Made by a program: the position numbers and the translations under genes. The notes beneath the pieces are model-generated. The model had not been told where the DNA came from. It worked only from the letters and a program-made list of their open reading frames with translations, and made no database searches. A DNA stretch of 64,000 bases, taken from NCBI GenBank assembly GCA_021234155.1, contig JAJEKV010000041.1, positions 6,193,249 to 6,257,248 on the forward strand, in the 5' to 3' direction. This DNA is from Isoetes taiwanensis. Taxonomy: Eukaryota > Streptophyta > Lycopodiopsida > Isoetales > Isoetaceae. Below are positions 37,157-46,948 of this stretch, one piece after another (positions within the stretch are counted from its first letter, which is position 1; every line of letters starts with the position of its first letter).

Positions 37157-38249
37157 GACCAGGGGTCTTCAAGAAGTTCTCTCATTTCTATGTTGACAAA
37201 ATTTGTATTTCCATTTTCTCCTCTATTAGACTTGTCCTTATACTTCTACCATCCTTGTTCCATGCCGAATACCAAAGATTTCTTCAGGCCAATCCTCATA
37301 AAGTCATGGTATCAAGTATTCTATTGTTTTGAAGTAGCAATTTGATTGGTTGTCAAAACATGACTTTGCAATATGATTTAAGCCACTTCACACTTCGGCC
37401 ATGGAGGGCAACCCTCCGTGCGCAGCACCTTGTTTTCTTGATAGCTTGGGCTCAACGGAAATTTGTTTGCAAACAGATTTTTGGCCCACTGTGCTCTGAA
37501 AAACAGGTGGCAAGATATTTTAAAAGTTCTATTCTAGGTCTAGTGCACCGGCACACATGCTCTGAAACAGGTAGCAAGATATTTTGAAAGCCTTAACCCA
37601 ACATACTCTGCAACAGGTAGCAAGATATGTTAAAACTCTGATCCCAGGCCTAGTGCGCCGGCGCACATGCTCTGAACAGGTACAAAATATTTTTGAATTT
37701 TGTCTGTTAGCTATGTTCTTGTTACCCCATACCTAGTGCATTGGCGCATGTCCTTTATAGCGACAGTAAATTTTCATATTCATTCTATTTAGTTCTTGGT
37801 TGAGCCATACTGTTGCATCGTGTTTTCAGAAGTACTAATGTTTCTTGCATCTTGACACTTTGACTGGTTTCTTTCATGTTTTATTTTGCATTATAAGAAG
37901 CTCCATTGCAGATGTATTGTGTCCACACCCTTGCTCTGGACAAATTCTAATGTTAGTATTATTCCTATTCTTATGTAGAGAACATAAGTTCCATTGCAGA
38001 TCGATGCCATTTAGATGATGTTTGCGGGCGCCTTGCTCCATAGATGCCTGTTCTATGTTTTTATGTGCAAATACTTCCGCACATATATTTGAATAAGCTA
38101 CCAGAAATTATGCAAAGGCGCCTTTCTTCCGATTATGTAGGTTCAGCATGGTAATACTATGATTTGGCTGATTATGTTCTTTTCGCAATAGTTAGCCTAT
38201 AAAACTTATGAGAGTTTGAGACTATGTACTTATACTATTTCCATTGCAG
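37155..38249. other. Region right of LINE
   Basis: Begins with the right TSD (37155-37162). No recognised coding sequence. Contains the degenerate tandem repeat at 37491-37750. 'CCATTGCAG' occurs three times (about 37903, 37992, 38241); only the third is followed by a plausible exon. Confidence 0.45.
37491..37750. repeat. Degenerate tandem repeat (about 48-80 bp units)
   Basis: Four imperfect units, each with a core of CTCTGAAACAGGTAGCAAG-ATATTTT, and most with GGCCTAGTGCGCCGGCGCAC. Units start near 37491, 37558, 37605 and 37670. Not coding. Confidence 0.65.
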
Positions 38250-38607
38250 CCTCTTATGGCATGTCTCTCTAAATGTAGCAGCAGCATATCCATTGATGTT
38301 TGGAAGTTTGAGGTAAGTGCAATTAGCAATAAATTTATAGATGGTGTATGTTAGTGCAAATGTATTGTTGAGGAAAAATAGTTGTACACTAAAAAAATAG
38401 AGATTTAGTCTCAAAGGGCATGGGGTTGATAAAGTGTGCAATAATATGTGAACTTGATTGCTAATCTTTTCTCTTTGAGCAGAAGACCATCAACCAATTT
38501 GTACCTGATGCCCCTTTTTTATGCAGGAAAATGGAAGAGCAGCACAAAAACTTGAAGACATGTTTGCACGATTAAGAATGCATAAACAAGTGCAGGAAGC
38601 ATGGTAA
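38250..38607 (+). CDS. Possible two terminal exons of an unknown host gene
   Basis: Candidate exons 38250-38312 (acceptor TTGCAG, donor GTAAGT) and 38527-38607 (acceptor ATGCAG, ends TAA). They join in phase 0 and give 47 residues ending in ENGRAAQKLEDMF...HKQVQEAW. The composition is protein-like and both splice sites are strong. Upstream exons were not found. The LINE insertion may separate them from the rest of the gene, or these may be chance. No family assigned. Confidence 0.3.
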
Positions 38608-39859
38608 CCCGATATTCGTTCAGAGGAATGAATGACTTGAATGCAAACCTCTACTTGGGACTTGTTTGGAGCTTTATCACCAGAGATGTGGTTCATCATT
38701 CCAGGAGGTGCAAAAAATTGCAACAATCTATGCATCAAATAAGCAGACACTGGTTTGCACCTCTTTGACACCCGACTAATATCCTGCTATGTCATCAGGT
38801 TTAGGTAACCCTTTCATAACTATGCCTTTTGTGATATAACCTCTCCACCATTCCATATTTTATCAGGTTTATCAATAACATAGTAGACCTAGGACAGATA
38901 AGGATCAAATGGCTTCAGTTCCATGTTTTAACTTGAGCAAACGAATGTAATAACTTGAAACTTAGGTGAATTTCAACAAGGAATTCATTTTCTGCTTTAA
39001 CAGTATATCATTGGGGGATACATTTGCACATATCAGCAAGATCTATGTAAGACAGATTTCCATGCATCAGCAAGATCTATGCAGCAAATAGCTTCAGATC
39101 TTTTAGCAATGAAATCATTATTTCATGCAGTAAGAGGACAGTCAAAAGTTGTGAATAAAGGTTGTAATAAGATGGGGTTTGTCATCACGGTTCTTTCAAT
39201 TATTATTTGCAACATGTAATGATAGTGCCTCCTGCAACCTGACAATATGGCATTTACTGTGTGGAATCTTATCCAGTCTTACCATTCCAATTCTCTTCAG
39301 CATATTGGGTGCGCACGGGTAGCTTTGAGATTGGGATGCAATGTACTATTGAAAGCAGACACAATTGACCAACCAAATGAAAAGTGATCAAGGAAAAATC
39401 ATTACTCCTTGAGATTGGGATGCAACGTATCATCCTTAGAAGAGACAATTGACCAACTGAATGAATAGAGAGCAATGGAAAAATATTACCCCTTAACTTC
39501 TGATGTATTACATCAAGGTTAAGACTTTCAATATACGTGCTCATTTTGCCTTTCAAGATACAACTATAAGGACCAGGGTACAATTAAAGGACTTTCATAA
39601 CATATAATTGACATAAGTTTATATTAATTTTAATTGTACTTTTATCAGGTCAAGTAGCCATGTGTTTCACGATATAATGTTGGGGTCTGTAAATGTGGTG
39701 CTTTATGAAATATAAATACACTATATAGGTATACATTGAAGAGTCAATTCTAAACACATGAGCCAACAAAAATCGAGAATATTTCGTTTCAATTGGTTAT
39801 ATACAGAAAACCCTCTAAACTCACATCAAAAAAACCCTCCAAAAATTTGCACTCGAATA
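38608..39859. other. Region before gypsy, ending in right inverted repeat
   Basis: No gene recognised. A short repeated motif around 39320-39470 (GAGATTGGGATGCAA... GACAATTGACCAAC) occurs twice, about 90 bp apart. The end (39805-39847) is the inverted partner of 21783-21825, about 34 of 43 positions matching by eye. Confidence 0.45.
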
Positions 39860-41500
39860 TACCATCCTCCTCCTACGACGGTGACGAATCCTTGGAGCTA
39901 GGGTCGGAGTACCCAAACTTAGTTTATTTGGGTAACGTCGGTGAAACTCTGCAATTTTATCATGAGCATTAGTCATATTCTCGGCAGGTTCCCAGGTTCT
40001 ATTACTTGGCGAGTAACCTTCCCAATCGACAAAGTAATACAATTGTCGACGAAGAAACTTGGAGTCCAGAATCTCTCGAACCTCGAACTCCTCATGATCA
40101 TCAATTTCTACTGGTGGTGGCGGCAGAGGAACGCGATCCGGGAAAGTATTGACTGTGTAGGGCTCCAATAGAGAAACGTGAAATACTGGATGAAGCCAAA
40201 CAGCTGGCCGGAATGCCATATTGCTGATCTGAGTCGTGGTCCGGTAAGGACCAAGGCGACGATAGTCAAGCTTGTTGCAGGGAAGTGAGGGAGGGAGGTC
40301 CCTATGAAGAAGCCAGACAAGGTCCCAACGTGAAATTTAGGAGCTTCATGCCAATGCAAATCGACATAGTGCCGATAACGTTCCTGTGCTCGGTGAAGAT
40401 GATGCTGAAGATTCAATTGAAGAGCTTGGAGTTTCTCAAGTTGAGACTCGGCACTAGGATTGATCGAGTCACCGCCAGTGACAGTAGCGACCAATGAGGA
40501 TGCTGACCAGAGTTCAGAAAGAATGGAGTCTGGCCATTAGAAGCATGTATTGAGTTATTATAGGCAAACTCAGCTAATGGATCGACCCAATCATCCTGAT
40601 GATAACTGATGAAGCGCCTTAAATATTGCTCCAGAGTCTGATTAGTGCGCTCTGCTTACCCATTACTTTCTGGATGATGACCAGATGTCAATGAGCGGTC
40701 GATATGCAATAACTTCAAAAGTTGCTTCCAAAAACCTGTGACGAACTGCGGTCCACGATTGCCGACGATAGTATCGGGCAAACCGTGAAGTCTAACTACT
40801 TCACGAAGAAGAAGAACCATTGTTCCCTTATTGGTGATGGTGATGTTGCAGGGAATAAAATGAGCCATCTTATAGATCAATAACAACCATGATGGCATCA
40901 TAATCCCGAAAGATTGGCAACTCCGAAATAAAGTATATAGAAATGCTCTTCCAAGGTCCATCTGGTACTGGCAGTGGTTGAAGAAGGCCATGAGGAAGAT
41001 GCTTTGGAACCTTCGCTCGACAGCAGATATCACAGGATCGAACAAAAACTTCGACAGAGCGACAAAGCCCAGACCACCAATACTCTCGACTAATAAGTTC
41101 AAGAGTCTTGGCTACTCCAAAGTGTCCAGCCATAGGTGAATCATGACAAGCCTGAAGAACCTAAAGCCTAAAAGCACCATGTGACACATATAGAAACCCA
41201 TCATGGAATAGGAGTCCATTTTGAACCTCAAAACGGTCATAGTCTAATCACATTTGCTGAGAAAATGATGCAGAGGCGAGGTGTGAGAATATATCTTGAG
41301 CCAATGATTGGAGGGCAGAGATGCTCGAACAGACTCCAACACGGTTGTATCATGAGGCCTCTCGAACAAAATGAGGGCCATAAGCTGGAACTGATCAGAC
41401 CCTAGAATAACCTGCGATTGCTGATCAAATGTAGGATCACCTACCTTGGTCTCAAGGCCCAAGATAGGAGCATCGAGACAAAGCATCAGCCTTCCCTTAG
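39860..41500 (-). pseudogene. Gypsy integrase and chromodomain
   Basis: Integrase zinc-binding region with AGHFGVAKTLELISREYWW and SCDICC, then the core. The first catalytic Asp (expected in M-D-F-I) is Tyr (ISIYFISELP). The second motif reads GNRGPQF where the family has DRGPQF preceded by Ser. The third (Glu) region reads HHPESNG, followed by a stop; the left copy has KSNGQAERTN here. The C-terminal domain ends in a chromodomain with YYFVDWEGY and TWEPAEN. The enzyme would be catalytically dead even without its frame breaks. Confidence 0.85.
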
Positions 41501-41599
41501 AGGGATCCAGAACAGTACTTGATCACGAAATCAATAGGGGATAATAGTTGAGTATGCCACCGGGCCTGGCGACGATTGAGCACACGAGCAGACTAAATA

Positions 41600-42932
41600 T
41601 TCTAGATTTCGATGATCTGTATAAACTGTGGCCTTATAAGGAGATCCCTCCAGGAAACGTCTCCAATTATCGCCAACAACTCCTTGTCATAAATGGGATA
41701 GTTGATTTCAGCAGCCTGGAACTTTCGTGAGTGATAGGCGATTGGATGCAATTCATGGTCATCCTCCTCCTGTGACAAGATCCGATCAAGAGCAAAATCA
41801 GAAGCATCTGCTTCGACAACATATGGGCGCAAAGGATTTGCATGGGCAAGAACTGGCGCCGTGGTAAAAGCATGCTTCAGAGTAACGAAAGTAGATTCCG
41901 CTTCCACACTTCCTTCAAATGGCACGTCCTTAACCGTGAGGCGTGTCAAAGGAAGAGCAATCTCTGAATAATCCCGAATGAAACATCGATAGAAATTGGG
42001 AAACCCAAGAAACCATTGAGCATCTCGAACGGATGAAGATGTTTGCCACTCCAGAACAGTGCTGACCCTTTTAGGGTCCATAGAGACTCCATGTGGAATG
42101 ATATGGTAGCCAAGGAATTCCACATTATCCTGCTTGAACTAACACTTCTCAAGTTTGGCATATAACCCATGCTCCTGAAGCTTCTGAAGGACCTGTCGAA
42201 CATGCCTCTCATATTCTTTGAGAGTCTTAGAATAAATAAGAATATCATCCAAATAGATGATAACAAAAGTGTCTAAGAACTTTCGAAAGACATCATTGGC
42301 CATATGCTGGAATATTGCTGGAGCATTAGCAAGTCCAAACGACATAACTGTGTACTCAAAATGTCCATACCGAGTACGAAAAGTTGTTTTCCACTCATCA
42401 ACCTCCCAGATCTGGATAAGATTGTAGGCACCCCGAAGATCAATCTTCGTAAAATAATGTGCACCTTGGAGTCGCTCCAACAACTCTGGGATCAGAGGAA
42501 GCGGATATCGATTCGGCACTGTAATTTTATTGGGGCCACGATAATCCACGACCAAACGCAGCGAATCATCCTTGTTTTTGACAAAGAAGATAGGCACTTC
42601 AGCAGAGGACTGAGTCGAATAAAACCAGTGGTTAGATTCTCTTCAATATAATCCCACAAGACCTTACACTCAATGGGAGATAAACCATATGTCGGACCAT
42701 ATGGCAGCATTGTCCGGGGCTGCAAATCAATAAGACAATCATATGGACGATGCTCTAGGAGCTTGCTGGCCTTGACTTTGTCAAAAACATCAGAGAAGTC
42801 GCCATATTTATCTGGGAGCATTGGGGCAGACTTCACTGGTGCCGAGCTATCCGACGGGTGAACCTGGATTGCAAATACTGAACTTGGATCTTGCCTTCTA
42901 GATTTAACGAACTCGCGAAGAGAAATATTCAA
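41600..42932 (-). pseudogene. Gypsy reverse transcriptase and RNase H
   Basis: The RT is recognised from [55 protein letters not shown] and the catalytic YLDD at 42244-42255. The thumb/connection and RNase H follow (TVLEWQTSSSVRDAQWFLGF, FVVEADASDFALDRILSQ, SRKFQAAEINYPIYDKELLAI). A stop at 42139-42141 and frameshifts near 42500 and 41600 break it. It copied element RNA into DNA in the cytoplasmic particle when functional. Confidence 0.92.
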
Positions 42933-43306
42933 GATACGAAATTAAGGGCATGAAGAAGCCTCCATAGAAGCAGAAGCAGGAACATGAGCCGGAACAGGAG
43001 CAAGAGCAACTGGATAGGAACTAAAGCAAGAATTGGAGCAGGAGCAAAAGTAGAAACTGGAACTGGAGGAAGAGCAGGAGCAAGAGCAGAAACTGGAGCT
43101 GGAGCTAGAGCTGGGACGTCATCGAGAATATGGTCAGAATCTAGGGCACGAACTGGAGCAGAGGCAAGAGTCAAATCAGAACATAAAGCAGAAACAGGAA
43201 CAACAAGGATGGAATCAGGGGCCCATGATACTGTACGGATCGAAGTCGATGTTGGTGTAGAGTCTTGAACTGCAGATGAACTGGAACTAGAGCTAGGACT
43301 AGCAAA

Positions 43307-43652
43307 TCAAAATGATCTAATACGCCAATCAATCTGTAGGTTATGTAGCTCGAGCCAAGGCAGACTCAGGACTATTGGCACATGTGGGCTAGCAATGAGA
43401 TTGAAGGAAATATTACAAGAAACGCCCTCGAACAAAACCTGAAGAGGCGCAGTACATTTTGTGACTACACCCGACGGGATCTCTGGTCCATCAATCACTT
43501 CGACAGAACCGGGACGTCAACCTTGCTTCTAGGGATTGCATGCTTACTAGCGAATGCATTATCTATAAAGCAAGCATTTGCACCACAATCAAGTTGCGCC
43601 AACGCTTCCAATCTTCCAATATCTGATTTCAATGATATAGAGATGAAGAATG
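43307..43652 (-). pseudogene. Gypsy aspartic protease region
   Basis: The minus strand shows QLDCGANACFIDNAFA. The DCG triad (43582-43590) stands where retropepsins have D-S/T-G. It is followed by a region ending SLPWLELHNLQIDW. The protease would process the Gag-Pol polyprotein. The part encoded upstream of the DCG motif is cut off from gag by the TRIM insertion at 43653-44103. The low-complexity stretch 42960-43270 (alternating GGAGCAAGAGC-like codons, Ala/Pro-rich on minus) lies between protease and RT. Confidence 0.7.
43648..43652. repeat. TRIM target-site duplication, left
   Basis: GAATG, repeated exactly at 44104-44108 on the other side of the TRIM. Confidence 0.85.
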
Positions 43653-44103
43653 TGTAACGGGCCCATGGTAGACCGCTCGAGTATTCGAACCTTGAATGTG
43701 CCTGTGGGGCGTTCCTGAGACACCGGCATAAATGGGTAGAAGCGACTACTCATAAACGTCTAAACGGTTTTGCCCAGTTGGTTAAGGGCATGTCGGTTAG
43801 GAACGTTACAGTTGGTATCAGAGCAGGTCTCGAGTTCGAGTCTCCATGGGTGCCTATATGCATGGGTAATTTGCAAAGACTTAATCATTGTGACATGGTA
43901 TAGCCTTGGATGCTCGAGGACGAGCATAGTTCTAGTGGGAGAGACTGTAACGGGCCCATGGTAGACCACTCGAGTATTCGAACCTTGAATGTGCCTGTGG
44001 GGCGTTCCTGAGACACCGGCATAAATGGGTAGAAGCGACTACTCATAAACGTCTAGACGGTTTTGCCCAGTTGGTTAAGGGCATGTCAGTTAGGAACGTT
44101 ACA
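43653..44103 (+). mobile_element. TRIM (miniature LTR retrotransposon), complete
   Basis: 451 bp. Two LTRs of 158 bp (43653-43810 and 43946-44103), both TGTAACGG...GAACGTTACA, differing at only three positions by eye (43673, 43771 and 43795 against LTR2). Two bases after LTR1 is TGGTATCAGAGC (43813-43824), complementary to the 3' end of initiator-Met tRNA, the usual plant primer site. A purine-rich GTGGGAGAGAC (43935-43945) precedes LTR2. The 135-bp interior has no coding capacity. Flanked by a perfect 5-bp TSD. It needs enzymes from an autonomous relative to move. It is inserted antisense into the gypsy element between the zinc knuckle and protease. Confidence 0.95.
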
Positions 44104-44219
44104 GAATGCCTTGCTAACATTATCCGATGGAATAAACATGTCAAGAAGTGTGGAAGGAGTCTGAGAAAAGGCGGGCAGTGGACGAAAGACTCCTACTACT
44201 CGGACTGGCCCCTGAAGTT

Positions 44220-45131
44220 TTTCGACTTATTTGGGTGCTTCACAGGGCATCCACGAGCAATATGGTCAGCTCCTCCACATTAGAGGCAAAGATTAGCCTC
44301 TCTCCGACACTGCTTCTCGACGACGGATAAAGGTCCTCGACCTGCCCAATCAATCTGCATAGGCTCAGGTCCGGACCTACTGGATTCTACAGATGAAACC
44401 GGAGAAGGAGTAGCTACAGACGCTTGTGTGATTGGGAAGACCTGACTACGTCTCTCTTGCCTACGTTCGAAGACCCGATTATCACATTGAACTGCAAATC
44501 TAATGGCTTCTTCCAAAGTCTGAGGATCCTCCATAGACAACAGCATATCTTTGACATTCTCACGTAACCTCCTTCGAAAATAATCTCAAAGTGCAACATC
44601 ATCCCCGGCACTATCTACTGCAATTTGACGAAATTCGGATGTATATACTCAAGCTGGACGAAAGCCTTGCCTTAGATTGTAAAGTTCTGTGGCTGCTGTG
44701 CGCTGACGATCAGTGTCTCCAAAGCATGCCTCGAGCTCAGCAGTGAAAGCAGCAAAATCTTGCAACTTTGGGGCTCCTTTCTCCAATAAAGGAGCAAACC
44801 AACTTAGAGCTGGCCCTATGAGGAGAGAACCAATCAGCCCAACTTGTTCTTGGGCCGTGGGATATTTTTGAGGATGGAGCTGGATCACACGCCTGATCTG
44901 ATTCAAAAAACTACAGAGCTTGGACCGAGTGCCGTCAAACTTCTTTGGCATGCTAATCTTAGGCTCTGATAGCCTCAGTCCCGAGCTAGAAGCAGATTCA
45001 TATGAAGCAACATGTTCCTTAAGCTTTTTATTGTCCAACTGCAATTGCTGGCATACTTGAACAAGCTGCTGGACTTGCTGTAATAAAGTCAAAACCTCCT
45101 CCATAGATATAAAATCACCAAATACGAGCAA
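44220..45131 (-). pseudogene. Gypsy Gag with zinc knuckle
   Basis: Minus strand: coiled N-terminal stretch (LTLLQQVQQLVQVCQQLQ), then a capsid-like gag domain (PKKFDGTRSKLCSFLNQI, LIGPALSWFAPLLE, FTAELEACFGD). After a stop near 44650, a further gag part continues to a CCHC knuckle at about 44240-44286. The knuckle reads C-x2-C-x4-H-x4-C, but the residue before its second Cys is a TAA stop. Gag would form the particle and bind RNA. The internal stops make it a pseudogene. Confidence 0.8.
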
Positions 45132-45185
45132 AAAAATGCTTAGGATCAGAGCAGGTAAGAACCGGTAAGGGATTCTGGTTCAAAC

Positions 45186-45693
45186 TGTCATGAACCTATG
45201 GGAAAACAAGAAAAATACGTGGAAAATATGCAAGAAATACAGAAGAAATATGCCAAGATCAGCAAATAATCTGATATATGAACAGGAATCAAGAGTATAA
45301 TGGCCCGACGGCAAGCAGGAACACGAGACAGATGCCTAGAAGGCTCAAGAGTGGCGTTGAACCGGAACGGTTCGACAAGAAGGAGATGCCTCCTTATATA
45401 TCTAGACCAACGGTCAGGATCGCGCCACTCCAATGGATGAGATCATGCCAAGTGTTGCGCATGCATATAGGTTCTAGAACCTTCTGGAAACGGCCCCGCA
45501 TATGGAAAGATGTGAGGGAATGTCTTTAACAAATATTGGTAGCGTACTTGGCAAAGTTGTGTGATTCGCAAGTGGAACGTTCTGAGTTTAAACCCTGTCT
45601 TGTGCAACTACCTTTTTGCATCTGTGTGAGAACCATCTTTTGTACATACGAGTATAATGTTTGTATGATACGAATATCCGTATGGTCGTCATA
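45186..45693 (-). repeat. Ty3/gypsy 5' LTR
   Basis: 508 bp, homologous over its whole length to the LTR at 19723-20239. On the minus strand it ends GGTTCATGACA next to the internal region. Its outer edge reads TATGACGACC where the other LTR has TGTGATGACC, so the terminal TG has mutated to TA. The five bases outside (45694-45698, TCTGC) differ by one from TCTGT outside the left LTR. No standard initiator-Met primer site follows it on the minus strand. Confidence 0.85.
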
Positions 45694-46339
45694 TCTGCAA
45701 GTAGGGGTACATAGGCATATATTTGCTTGTTTATTGATGCTTCTATTTTTGAGCTTGGACTGCAGATGTATGATTTGTTTTATGTTTTAGTTGTACATAG
45801 ATTTAATTGAGTCTACATCTGCCAGTAGATGTACATGTTCTTTTTTTGGATACATGTATTCCTGTGGTTGGAGTGCATCTGTAGATGATTCATATCTATG
45901 TACCTTTGTTACATATATGTGCATTTTTTGGGCATAGGTCTATATTCTCTCTCTGGATGCTTGGGTCCATCTATGTACATTATTGTACATTAAATGTACA
46001 ATAGATGTAGGTTGAATGATGTAGGTTGCATACAGATCCTGTCTCCTATCAAAGGCTATGCAGTGGACGCTAAACTACTCCAAAAGTAAGTATCAGTTTC
46101 AGTTTCTTTTCAATGATTTGCTTATTCTCATGTTGCAACTTCTTATGTGTTGTTTATTCTCACATTGCAATTTTGCAAGTTTCATAAGCTTGTGATCAAT
46201 AACATGATGTTGGGATCTAACAGCCTAAGCCATGGCAGGAAGAATTTTGATGCCCCTATCCATCATCCCAAAGTGCCTAAAACCAATAACAGCACTCCTT
46301 GCATGTATATTGTGGCTTACATGCATGCATTCATCGATG
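45694..46339. other. Region with GTACAT-rich sequence
   Basis: T-rich DNA with many GTACAT/ATGTAC motifs, similar in character to 19620-19722 on the far side of the gypsy/18-kb block. No gene recognised. A possible exon end AAAA|GTAAGT is seen at about 46087. Confidence 0.4.
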
Positions 46340-46948
46340 CCGTGGTTGCTGCACAACCAAGCTCCATTAGAGCATTTTGATATTGCCATTTGATCATCAC
46401 TCACATCAAAGAATCTGCAGCCAGTTGTGGACCATATCTGCAATGTCTTTGGCATAAAACTGAAGTTTGTTTATAGTCAGGAGCATTGTTGGTCTCTTCC
46501 ACACAAACATCCTACTGAACCAGACAAAGGATTGTTTGTGAAACCATTAGTTGTAGTATGGAAAGAGTATCCTGCTTACTATGGCAATACAGTCCTAATC
46601 GATGACGAAAGATACAAGGCAACTATGAATCCTGCAGGAAGCTTTATATGTCCTTTCTCTTAGACACCAGTTCTACAGGGCGATAGGTTGCTTGTCATGG
46701 AACTCATTCCCTGGCTTAGTGGTTTAACAGTTGTTGTAGATGCTACAAGTTACGTGAAAGAGCACCCAATGAGTAATGCAGCAGATGGAATATCGGAGCA
46801 GGTTGAAGGCATTTTGCTGGCTAATTATGGCAATAACTTGGCTGCTCTGCTTTCTAAGTTCAGTCAGTACGTGGAGAAGGGAATGGAGAAACTGCCAAAC
46901 TGTTATTGGCCTCTCGAATGGCCTATTGTTGGTACAAACTTTAACTGA
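46340..46948 (+). pseudogene. FCP1/NLI-interacting-factor-like (HAD) phosphatase remnant
   Basis: One frame reads FDIAI, stop, SSLTSKNLQPVVDHICNVF, then YSQEHCW, KPLVVVWKEYPAYYGNTVL and IDDERYKATMNP, stop, then the C-terminal part. The order matches the FCP1 homology domain of HAD phosphatases: the FD(I/V)A(I/V)WSS segment, the conserved Lys in KPL and the acidic LIDD motif. These enzymes dephosphorylate Ser/Thr, for example on the RNA polymerase II tail. TGA at 46391-46393 (at the expected Trp) and TAG at 46661-46663 break the frame. The N-terminal DxDx(T/V) motif was not found. It is a pseudogene fragment. Confidence 0.7.

Larger units (their letters stand above)
39860..45185 (-). mobile_element. 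Ty3/gypsy chromovirus, internal region
   Basis: Minus-strand order gag (45131-44240), protease (about 43590), reverse transcriptase (42930-42140), RNase H (42123-41600), integrase (41130-40490), chromodomain (about 40080-39900). This is the chromovirus order. It starts next to the 5' LTR at 45186 and ends at the polypurine tract (39860-39875), with no LTR after it. The element is interrupted by a TRIM (43653-44103) and carries many stops and frameshifts, so it is a non-autonomous relic. Confidence 0.93.

Noticed and set aside
42960..43270. Possible CRISPR-like or satellite repeat
   Set aside because: Low-complexity Ala/Pro-rich codon stretch of the gypsy polyprotein; units are not regular and no spacers exist.
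45140..45185. Primer binding site of the gypsy element
   Set aside because: The bases following the 5' LTR on the minus strand do not begin with TGG or match a tRNA 3' end that I can identify.
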